A stretch of 6,581 bases of DNA from positions 1 to 6,581 of the forward strand of contig JBGQDM010000144.1 in the NCBI GenBank assembly GCA_041495845.1, written 5' to 3'. Below, one piece after another: positions 1 through 6,089 of the stretch. Both the position numbers and the translations under genes were made by a program. The DNA comes from JBGQDM01 sp041495845. GTDB lineage: Bacteria > Acidobacteriota > Terriglobia > Terriglobales > Acidobacteriaceae. Each line of letters begins with the position of its first letter. The first letter of the stretch is position 1. The notes beneath the pieces are model-generated. The model made no database searches, was not told the DNA's origin, and was given only the letters and a program-made list of their open reading frames with translations.

Positions 1-2
1 AA

Positions 3-26
3 AAAGGTGGGAAGGAGAAAGAATAG
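3..26 (+). CDS. Possible C-terminal end of an upstream gene (partial)
   Basis: Reading from base 3 gives Lys-Gly-Gly-Lys-Glu-Lys-Glu and a TAG stop at 24-26. A charged Lys/Glu tail followed at once by non-coding sequence would fit the end of a gene that starts outside the window. The small secreted protein at the other end of the window ends in a similar Gly-Lys-Lys-Glu tail. Only seven codons are visible, so this could be chance and no function can be given. Confidence 0.25.
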   Translation, partial: KGGKEKE

Positions 27-28
27 AC

Positions 29-64
29 GCTTGAACACAGAAACCTCCCGCGGGTACTTCAAGC
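29..64 (+). terminator. Inverted repeat after the presumed upstream stop; weak terminator candidate
   Basis: GCTTGAA at 29-35 is the exact reverse complement of TTCAAGC at 58-64. The loop contains the self-complementary octamer CCCGCGGG (47-54). The structure starts three bases after the possible stop at 24-26. No T-rich run follows, so an intrinsic terminator is only a guess. TAGACGC also occurs twice, at 24-30 and 66-72. Confidence 0.25.
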
Positions 65-137
65 TTAGACGCGTGCTCGTGGAACGAAGTTGCACTCGCC
101 CTGTTGAAACCATGTTACGGCGGCACACCCAACTTTG

Positions 138-175
138 GTACAAAAGGACACTGACTGGTTAACCTTTTAGTGTAC
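138..175 (+). promoter_or_regulatory. Imperfect inverted repeat in the mutY leader
   Basis: GTACAAAAGG (138-147) can pair with CCTTTT (163-168) and, after a three-base bulge, with GTAC (172-175). A competing pairing exists: ACACT (148-152) with AGTGT (169-173). The loop contains the palindrome GGTTAACC (157-164). The element ends seven bases before the mutY ribosome binding site, so it could affect translation or bind a regulator. I found no convincing -35/-10 pair for mutY; TTGAAA at 104-109 resembles a -35 box but has no matching -10. Confidence 0.3.
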
Positions 176-181
176 GTCCCG

Positions 182-188
182 AAGGAGG
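182..188 (+). promoter_or_regulatory. Ribosome binding site that sets the mutY start
   Basis: AAGGAGG is a near-perfect anti-16S match, 11 bases upstream of the ATG at 200. It lies downstream of the GTG at 170, which opens the same frame earlier. This argues for ATG 200 as the true start and against the longer reading. Confidence 0.75.
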
Positions 189-199
189 ACGATGCCAGC

Positions 200-1162
<963 letters not shown>

Positions 1163-1174
1163 TGCCACATGGAA

Positions 1175-1201
1175 ATCCGTGACCATCCGCGCAAATCCGT
1201 G
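1175..1201. repeat. Three ATCCGYG units phased at exactly 10 bp
   Basis: ATCCGTG (1175-1181), ATCCGCG (1185-1191) and ATCCGTG (1195-1201) start exactly ten bases apart. The outer two share AAATCCGTG (1173-1181 and 1193-1201). The array fills the middle of the mutY-redoxin gap, 30 bases before the redoxin ATG. One-turn helical phasing would suit cooperative protein binding on one DNA face, but it could equally be a copy of a dispersed genomic repeat. Confidence 0.7.
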
Positions 1202-1231
1202 GCCAAGGTTCGTTGTGAGTGAGGAGAGTCA

Positions 1232-1729
1232 ATGCCTGCGTTGAAACCGGGAGCAAAGGCGCCGGACTTTTCGCTGGCGGCGATGCATGGGAAGAAATTT
1301 TCCTTACACGAAGGGCTGACCCGCGGACCGGTGGTGCTGGCGTTCTTCAAAGTTTCCTGCCCCATCTGCCAGTATGCGTTTCCTCTTTACGAGCGCCTCT
1401 ATCAAGCCTACAAGAATCAAGGTGTAACGTTGCTCGGGGTCTCGCAAAATGAGCGAGCGGACACCGAGTCCTTCTGCCGGAAGTTCGGCGTGACGTTCCC
1501 CATCTTGCTGGAAGACACGAGCACGTTTCCCGTGTCCAACGCCTACGGTTTGGCCAGCGTGCCCACGCTCTTCTGGATTTCGCCGGAGGGGACGATTGAG
1601 ATCGCAAGCGTGGGCTGGGACCGCAAAGACTACGAAAAGGCCGGGCGCCAGATGGCCGGCGCTGCCAAGGTACCCGCCAGCGTGTTGATTCCGCCGGGCG
1701 AGAGTGTGGCCGACTTTCGAGCTGGTTGA
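1232..1729 (+). CDS. Redoxin / TlpA-like thiol-disulfide protein (AhpC/TSA superfamily)
   Basis: The 165-residue protein has a thioredoxin-like fold of the redoxin/AhpC-TSA group. An opening APDFSL segment (10-15) and strand VVLAFFK (34-40) lead into Cys43-Pro-Ile-Cys46, a CxxC active site. GVTLLGVS (64-71), FGVTFPILLED (85-95) and Val110-Pro111-Thr112, with the expected cis-proline, follow. No signal peptide or membrane segment is seen, so it should be cytosolic. The CxxC resembles TlpA/ResA reductases. Aligned instead to Bcp-type peroxiredoxins, Cys46 sits at the peroxidatic position and Cys43 replaces the usual Thr. Peroxidase or disulfide reductase is therefore unresolved; Cys82 is a third possible thiol. 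GAGGAG at 1221-1226 lies five bases before the ATG. It follows mutY on the same strand and may be co-transcribed. Fold assignment is secure, activity inferred. Confidence 0.88.
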   Translation: MPALKPGAKAPDFSLAAMHGKKFSLHEGLTRGPVVLAFFKVSCPICQYAFPLYERLYQAYKNQGVTLLGVSQNERADTESFCRKFGVTFPILLEDTSTFPVSNAYGLASVPTLFWISPEGTIEIASVGWDRKDYEKAGRQMAGAAKVPASVLIPPGESVADFRAG

Positions 1730-1744
1730 AGTTCGCGCAACTGA

Positions 1745-1761
1745 TCCCGCCGGGTGCGGGA
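1745..1761 (+). terminator. GC-rich hairpin after the redoxin gene
   Basis: TCCCGC (1745-1750) and GCGGGA (1756-1761) form a perfect 6-bp stem with a five-base loop, beginning 16 bases after the redoxin stop. No T tract follows directly, so it may be a weak or Rho-assisted terminator. Its place suggests that the mutY-redoxin unit ends here. Confidence 0.4.
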
Positions 1762-1813
1762 AATCATGAGCAGAGGCAGGCAGTCTTTCTCGCTCAACAA
1801 AATCAATCGCTTG

Positions 1814-1831
1814 CAGGGTAACCAGGGTAAC
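1814..1831. repeat. Perfect tandem 9-bp repeat CAGGGTAAC x2
   Basis: CAGGGTAAC occurs at 1814-1822 and again at 1823-1831 with no gap. It lies about 90 bases before the preferred start of the cyclase-like gene. It could be a regulator half-site pair or a slippage duplication. No promoter with both boxes could be recognised around it. Confidence 0.6.
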
Positions 1832-1848
1832 TTAGTGCCCCCTCCGGG

Positions 1849-1878
1849 TGCGTGCTAGCCTGCTTGCAGGAGCACGTA
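1849..1878 (+). promoter_or_regulatory. Long stem-loop in the leader of the cyclase-like gene
   Basis: CGTGCT (1851-1856) pairs with AGCACG (1871-1876), and CCTGC (1859-1863) with GCAGG (1866-1870). Only a two-base bulge (1857-1858) interrupts the left arm; the outer bases 1849-1850 can add a T-A and a G-U pair. The structure would bury the GTG at 1852, the first possible start of the reading frame, which favours the ATG at 1921. It may shape translation or mRNA stability; no known riboswitch class is recognised. Confidence 0.45.
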
Positions 1879-1920
1879 AGCCGCGCCGGTGGCGTGGTGT
1901 GCCGTGCCTCGAGCTCGCCC

Positions 1921-4179
1921 ATGCCCCGGATTCCGATCCTCAAATTGCGCAGCCGGGAAACACCGGGACCGCCGCTGGTGCTGGCGTCGAGCCATCCCGC
2001 CATCAGTCTCGCAGGTCTCACTGCGGGGGTGGACAATCTGCGCCACGATGTCTACATCAGTCCCCGTGTGGCTGACCAGGTGCGGCAACAGTTAGCGCGG
2101 ATGATCACCCAGAACAGCGGCCTGGAGCGGGCGCTCGAACAGGAAGAAGGCAACCCGTGGCCGCGGCGGGAACTGTTCGCCGGATCCGCTGCCAGCGCAC
2201 CCACTCCACGTTCAGCGCGCGTCGAACCTGCGGAACTAAAAGCCTTGCTCAGCGACTTGCAAGTGGCGGTGCTGAATCGCGCCAAAGAGGCCAACCTGGC
2301 GGCGATTGACTTGCTCGGCCGCGTCGCCATCGTGAAGTTTCTGCGCGCCGAACTCGCCGACCAGTTTTCCCAGGTGTTGGAGCGCTGCCGCATCCTGCAG
2401 AAGAGTTTTGAGGGCGTGCGGGAAGCGCGGGCACTGGAGTTTCGCGAGCGCGTCGCCGAATTTCAGGTGGGCAAGAAAACAATTCTGCGCAAATGTGGCC
2501 AGGAACTCCTGCATCTGCTGCGCGAGGTCGAGAAGGAAACCTTGTCGCGCATGCGGCGTTCCGTATTTAGCGAGCGCGATGCCCCAGGCTATGAACTGTT
2601 TCTGAATCCGCTGCTCTTTGTCGAAGACGGTCGCGACGACCACGTTAACGCCGAACTGTACGTGATGTGGGGCAATTTTGAGCGTGATCCGGACCGCTTT
2701 TCGGACATGCGCCGTCGGGCTTGCCGCTTCCTGCAGAGCCTGGACTTAAAGGGCGCCAAAGACGACCACACGCTCGACGGCTGGCTCAACGTGCCGGAGA
2801 ACGCGCAGGTGCTGGTGGGCGCGGGCAATCCGGATGAAAACACCGTCGCCGGCCGCGGCCAAAGACGCCGGCTCGAACAGTGGCGGCAACAACTGGAAGA
2901 GGACAGCGCCCTGGAATACGTGCTGGCGGCCTATGAGGCGGCGCCGCTGGTCACGGAATATGCGCCGCGCATCAATGCGCAGCAGTTAAAAAATGCCCTC
3001 ATCTCCCGCGATGAACTGGCGCGGGTGGAAACTCTGATCCACCAAGCCGGAAGGACGTCTGCCGCAGGGCTGCAGACCGCTCGTCAGCGCATGGCCGCTT
3101 ACGGCAATGCGGAACGCGCTCGGCTCGCGGGACGCTTTCTTTTCGACTTGATGCGCTACCACCGCGACCTGCGCCGTTTGGAGGCGCTCAACGCCGCCGC
3201 CGACTGCGTACAGCTCATCAACAACGATCGTCTGCGCGAGTTGTCCTCCGTCAATGGCCTGTTGTATCAGTTCTTGCTGCCGCAGGAGAAGACGCAGGAC
3301 CCGGAGAACGTTCTCAGTCACGTCATCATCAAAGCCGATGTGCGCGACTCGAGCCGCATCACCCGCAAGCTGATGGAATTGGGACTAAACGCGGCTTCCT
3401 ATTTCAGTCTGAACTTCTACGAACCGGTGAACCGCCTGCTGCCGCAATACGGCGCCAGTAAAGTCTTTCTGGAAGGCGATGCCATTATTCTGGCCCTGCT
3501 TGGCCGCGAAGGCGACAACGATTTCACCGTGGCGCGCGCCTGCGTGCTCGCCCGCGAGATCATCGAAATTGTGCGGGGCTACAACGTCCGTCTGGAGCGC
3601 ACCGGCTTGCCCAAACTTGAGGTCGGCGTCGGCATTTGCTATCAGGACACGCCGCCGCTCTATCTCATGGACGGCGACCGCCCCATCATGATCTCCGACG
3701 CGCTCAACGAAAGCGACCGCCTTTCTTCCTGCAGCAAGAGTGCCGCCCGCGTGATCGAAGGTCTGGAGATTCCTTTCAATGTCTATGCCTTCCAAACCGT
3801 GCCCGATGTGTCCGCCGGCGACGACCAGACCGGGGACGACCAAGCCGGGGGCGCGCAGGATTTTCTCATTCTCTATAACCGCGACGGCATCCGTCTGAGC
3901 GCACCCGCCTATGCCCGACTGCAGGAAGAAATCTCGCTCGACCTGCGCCAGGAAAACGTTGCTTCTCCCTGGAAAGGTGAAGGTGCGCGCCTGTTCAGCG
4001 GGTTGGTGCCGGTGGATCGCGAAGTCTTCCGCACCATCGTGGTGCGCGAAGATCGTATTCCAGTCGTAGACCCGCGCGACTATGGCGTGCGCAGTTGGTC
4101 CGCTCGCAAGTACTACGAAGTGTGTACCAACCCCGCCGTCTATCGCCTGCTCGAGCCCGCCCGCGCCGCCGGTAAATAG
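1921..4179 (+). CDS. Soluble protein with divergent class III adenylate/guanylate cyclase domain
   Basis: The 752-residue product (from ATG 1921) has no signal peptide or membrane segment. Residues 101-215 are Leu/Glu/Arg-rich and probably helical or coiled-coil. Residues 216-275 hold an aromatic-rich block (GYELFLNP, MWGNFERDPDRF). A second helical stretch (about 350-460) leads into a class III cyclase-like core (465-625). That core has Asp473 in ADVRDSSRIT, Asp520 in LEGDAI (47 residues on) and Asn596-x3-Arg600 in LNESDRL, matching metal-binding and transition-state residues. The positions that select adenine or guanine seem to be Phe516 and Ile589, so the substrate, and even activity, is uncertain. 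A C-terminal module (about 640-752, with PVVDP and RKYYEVCTNP) is not one I can name. A GTG at 1852 would add 23 residues, but lies in a stem-loop; neither start has a clear ribosome binding site. GGDEF was considered and does not fit. Confidence 0.78.
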   Translation: MPRIPILKLRSRETPGPPLVLASSHPAISLAGLTAGVDNLRHDVYISPRVADQVRQQLARMITQNSGLERALEQEEGNPWPRRELFAGSAASAPTPRSARVEPAELKALLSDLQVAVLNRAKEANLAAIDLLGRVAIVKFLRAELADQFSQVLERCRILQKSFEGVREARALEFRERVAEFQVGKKTILRKCGQELLHLLREVEKETLSRMRRSVFSERDAPGYELFLNPLLFVEDGRDDHVNAELYVMWGNFERDPDRFSDMRRRACRFLQSLDLKGAKDDHTLDGWLNVPENAQVLVGAGNPDENTVAGRGQRRRLEQWRQQLEEDSALEYVLAAYEAAPLVTEYAPRINAQQLKNALISRDELARVETLIHQAGRTSAAGLQTARQRMAAYGNAERARLAGRFLFDLMRYHRDLRRLEALNAAADCVQLINNDRLRELSSVNGLLYQFLLPQEKTQDPENVLSHVIIKADVRDSSRITRKLMELGLNAASYFSLNFYEPVNRLLPQYGASKVFLEGDAIILALLGREGDNDFTVARACVLAREIIEIVRGYNVRLERTGLPKLEVGVGICYQDTPPLYLMDGDRPIMISDALNESDRLSSCSKSAARVIEGLEIPFNVYAFQTVPDVSAGDDQTGDDQAGGAQDFLILYNRDGIRLSAPAYARLQEEISLDLRQENVASPWKGEGARLFSGLVPVDREVFRTIVVREDRIPVVDPRDYGVRSWSARKYYEVCTNPAVYRLLEPARAAGK
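3817..3846 (+). repeat. In-frame 15-bp tandem duplication (GDDQT/GDDQA)
   Basis: Two adjacent 15-base units encode Gly-Asp-Asp-Gln-Thr and Gly-Asp-Asp-Gln-Ala. They lie between the cyclase-like domain and the C-terminal module of the same protein. This acidic, flexible stretch marks a probable domain boundary and could vary in length by slippage without shifting the frame. Confidence 0.6.
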
Positions 4180-4195
4180 CAGCGTCACAGCGTCA
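4180..4195. repeat. Perfect tandem 8-bp repeat CAGCGTCA x2
   Basis: CAGCGTCA occurs at 4180-4187 and 4188-4195, directly after the TAG stop of the cyclase-like gene. It is probably a local duplication; no function is evident. Confidence 0.5.
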
Positions 4196-4212
4196 GCATG
4201 ATAATTCTGCGT

Positions 4213-4263
4213 GCGGTTGCGTAGCGACGGCCGTGCTCGGCTGTCCCGTCTCGGTGCAACCGC
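4213..4263. terminator. Dyad between convergent genes; possible bidirectional terminator
   Basis: GCGGTTGC (4213-4220) is the exact reverse complement of GCAACCGC (4256-4263). Inside it GACGG (4226-4230) can pair with CCGTC (4246-4250). The outer arm touches the stop codon of the minus-strand TonB gene. The 83-base gap between the convergent genes contains nothing else visible. No T tract is present on either strand, so intrinsic termination is uncertain. Confidence 0.35.
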
Positions 4264-5987
4264 TAATACCGACTCTTTGCCCGGAACGGCACCTGCACCA
4301 CTGCTTCCAGCGCCACCGGCTCGCCATTCTTCACTGCCGGCTCAAACCGGCAACGCTCCAGCGCCTGCCGTGCATAAAGATCCAGCCGGTCATCCACGCC
4401 GTCGAGCACGCGCACATCCCCGACCGAACCGTCACTGCGAATGATGGCATACAGCGTTACCAAGCCCTGGACGTTAGCGCGCTGCAACTCCGCCGGATAC
4501 GCCGGATCGGCTTTCCGCGTGGCCAGCGGCGCCAGCAAATCCCCGGTCCCCGCATCTTTCAACTCGGCAAAACGGATGACCCAGCTTCCACTCGCCGAAT
4601 TCAAGTTCGGCATGTTCAGCGTAAGCGAATAGAAACGTCGTCCGCCAAACACTTTGCGTTCGATTTCGCTGGGAATGCGTTCTGAGGGCACAGCCGGATT
4701 GCGCCCGTGCACCCGCAGCGGCTCGATCTTGGCGACGAGCGGCGGAGCGGGGGTTGCCGCCTCGGAATTCTTTCCGCTTCCATTCGTACCGCCGCCGCTC
4801 ACACTTGGTTTTGCGGCGCCAACCACCAATCCCGGTGGCAGTTCGCGGTCGCGAACCGTACTGCGACCATCCGTGCCGGAAGTCATTGTGCCCGCGCCCG
4901 TGATGGCCGGTGTGCCGCTTGCGTTCTCGCGCCCTTGCGGCGCCGCCGAAAATTCTCCACGGCGATTGCCCGCCGGCGGAGTCACTGGCCCAGCCGCCGC
5001 CACTGGATTTACCCCCAGCGCGATCAGGCGTCCGGCTCCAGGAGAAGTGCTGGCCCCCGAAGCGCCGATGCTGGGTGGAGGTGGCACCGCCGCCGCCGCC
5101 AATCCGCCGGCCAAACCTCCCGCTGTCCGCTGTTCCGCCACGGGAAGCTGCGGAGCCGGTTCGACCACCTGCGCCGGTGCCATGTTGAAATCGCCGACTC
5201 GCCGCACACTCGCATCCACCTGCGGTGGCGGCTCGACGACCGTGGAATTCAGCCCCGCCACAGTCCGCGAAATCGTTCCACTCACTTCTGGCGCGGGCGC
5301 AACCACGTCATGCTGCGGCAGGTCCCGCACCGGAGTGCGCTCCCGCAGCGCAGCCAACTCCGGCGGCGGCGCTACCGGTGTGATTTGCGGAGAGTTCAGC
5401 CCGCGCCGCAAGCTCAACTCTCCGGCGACCGCAACCGGCGCGGGTAAAGCGTTCCACGCCACCATGTTGGGAAGGGGTACATCCTGCGTCAGCTTCAGGT
5501 CGGGCGGGGTGACAATCGTCTGCGTGCGATTGTCGGCTTCCGGTGGTACCGAGAGAATCGGCTGCCGCGCTAGCACCGGATCTCCCGGTTGTGGCTTTCG
5601 CTTGGGCACACTGCCGGTATCGAGCGGCGCCAGCTCCGCGTCCACGGGCAGCACCATGAGTTCCGCGTTTTGCCACGGATCATGCGGTGTGATGCGTCGC
5701 GGCTGCAACCCAGTCCACGCCACCAACGCGGCCAGCGCCAGCCCGTGATACAACGCCGACTCGGCGAACCGCCGCCAGGGGAGCGGCCGCTGGACGAAAA
5801 CATCCGGCCAGAATTCGGCGGTGCGCGCGGCCTGCGCATGCCGCGAACTCCGCCGGAACCCATCGCTCAAATTGTGCAGAAAAATTCGCAACCAGGGTTC
5901 GGGCACGTGCAGCAAACGCGGCGGCCGCAGCTCTACCCGCGGGTCTGACAACGAAATCACGGCCGGCTCGGTCAGCATCTCATCCAA
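4263..5987 (-). CDS. TonB-family energy transducer with long Pro/Ala/Gly-rich linker
   Basis: TonB proteins carry proton-motive energy from an ExbB/ExbD motor to outer-membrane receptors. The 574-residue product has about 75 N-terminal residues, one membrane segment (about 76-93, LYHGLALAALVAWTGL), a long linker (100-430) and a segment at 441-491 (VFGGRRFYSL, SWVIRFAEL). The C-terminal TonB domain (492-571) shows YPAELQRANVQGLVTL, SDGSVGDVRVL and ALERCRFEPA. The linker holds five spaced V-x-P-x-P motifs. E. coli TonB is 239 residues with its anchor near the N-terminus, so the long cytoplasmic start is unusual. The start is TTG 5987, with AGGA (5998-5995) seven bases upstream; ATG 5978, three codons later, is the alternative. 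No exbB, exbD or receptor lies nearby, so transport may not be its job; some such proteins are called TonB only from the C-terminal domain. It is divergent from the secreted protein at 6090. Confidence 0.88.
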   Translation of the reverse strand: MDEMLTEPAVISLSDPRVELRPPRLLHVPEPWLRIFLHNLSDGFRRSSRHAQAARTAEFWPDVFVQRPLPWRRFAESALYHGLALAALVAWTGLQPRRITPHDPWQNAELMVLPVDAELAPLDTGSVPKRKPQPGDPVLARQPILSVPPEADNRTQTIVTPPDLKLTQDVPLPNMVAWNALPAPVAVAGELSLRRGLNSPQITPVAPPPELAALRERTPVRDLPQHDVVAPAPEVSGTISRTVAGLNSTVVEPPPQVDASVRRVGDFNMAPAQVVEPAPQLPVAEQRTAGGLAGGLAAAAVPPPPSIGASGASTSPGAGRLIALGVNPVAAAGPVTPPAGNRRGEFSAAPQGRENASGTPAITGAGTMTSGTDGRSTVRDRELPPGLVVGAAKPSVSGGGTNGSGKNSEAATPAPPLVAKIEPLRVHGRNPAVPSERIPSEIERKVFGGRRFYSLTLNMPNLNSASGSWVIRFAELKDAGTGDLLAPLATRKADPAYPAELQRANVQGLVTLYAIIRSDGSVGDVRVLDGVDDRLDLYARQALERCRFEPAVKNGEPVALEAVVQVPFRAKSRY

Positions 5988-6028
5988 CCTGGTGTCCTAC
6001 TTGGCATCCAACTCCGGGAGGACTGGAC

Positions 6029-6043
6029 TGAAGCAGTGCTTCA
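6029..6043. promoter_or_regulatory. Perfect 15-bp palindrome abutting the tonB -10 box; operator candidate
   Basis: TGAAGCAGTGCTTCA is self-complementary at every position except the central G (6036). It overlaps the last base of the minus-strand TATAAT and would cover the tonB transcription start, as a repressor site would. It lies between two divergent genes and could control both. Alternatively it forms a small hairpin in a transcript. No known regulator site is recognised. Confidence 0.5.
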
Positions 6044-6048
6044 TTATA
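6043..6048 (-). promoter_or_regulatory. Consensus -10 box for the tonB-family gene
   Basis: The minus strand reads TATAAT at 6048-6043, a perfect sigma-70 -10 hexamer, placing transcription start near 6036 and giving a leader of about 50 bases before TTG 5987. The expected -35 region (about 6065-6072) is poor, and the bases upstream of the -10 lack an extended TG. A weak promoter dependent on an activator is possible. Confidence 0.5.
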
Positions 6049-6075
6049 GCCCGCACTGGGCGTAGGATGAGGGCC

Positions 6076-6080
6076 GGGAG
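6076..6080 (+). promoter_or_regulatory. Ribosome binding site for the secreted protein
   Basis: GGGAG lies nine bases before the ATG at 6090, a normal distance, and supports that start. A plus-strand promoter could not be recognised in the 102-base divergent gap. Confidence 0.55.
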
Positions 6081-6089
6081 AACGCGGAA

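Noticed and set aside
12..28. Near-identical GAAAGAATAGA at both ends of the window (about 17-27 and 6569-6579), suggesting paralogous gene ends
   Set aside because: The match is about 11 bases of purine-rich Lys/Glu codons plus a stop; too short to argue common origin.
170..199. GTG 170 as the start of mutY
   Set aside because: The strong AAGGAGG at 182-188 lies after it and fits ATG 200. The ten extra residues match nothing in the family.
1852..1920. GTG 1852 as the start of the cyclase-like gene
   Set aside because: It lies within a stable stem-loop and lacks a ribosome binding site. Not fully excluded, because ATG 1921 also lacks a good site.
3469..3489. GGDEF diguanylate cyclase reading of the Gly-Asp motif
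   Set aside because: LEGDAI is not GGDEF/GGEEF, and the Asp-Asp-Asn-Arg spacing fits class III cyclases.
3385..4188. 267-codon open frame on the minus strand
   Set aside because: It is antisense to the cyclase-like domain and its C-terminal module, which carry spaced catalytic motifs on the plus strand. It looks like a codon-bias shadow.
4233..4685. 150-codon open frame on the plus strand over the TonB C-terminal domain
   Set aside because: The conserved TonB domain is on the other strand; this frame has no ribosome binding site or recognisable motif.
4654..5748. 364-codon open frame on the plus strand
   Set aside because: It mirrors the Pro/Ala/Gly-rich TonB linker. The product is Ser/Gly/Ala low-complexity with no recognisable domain, whereas the minus strand ends in a clear TonB domain.
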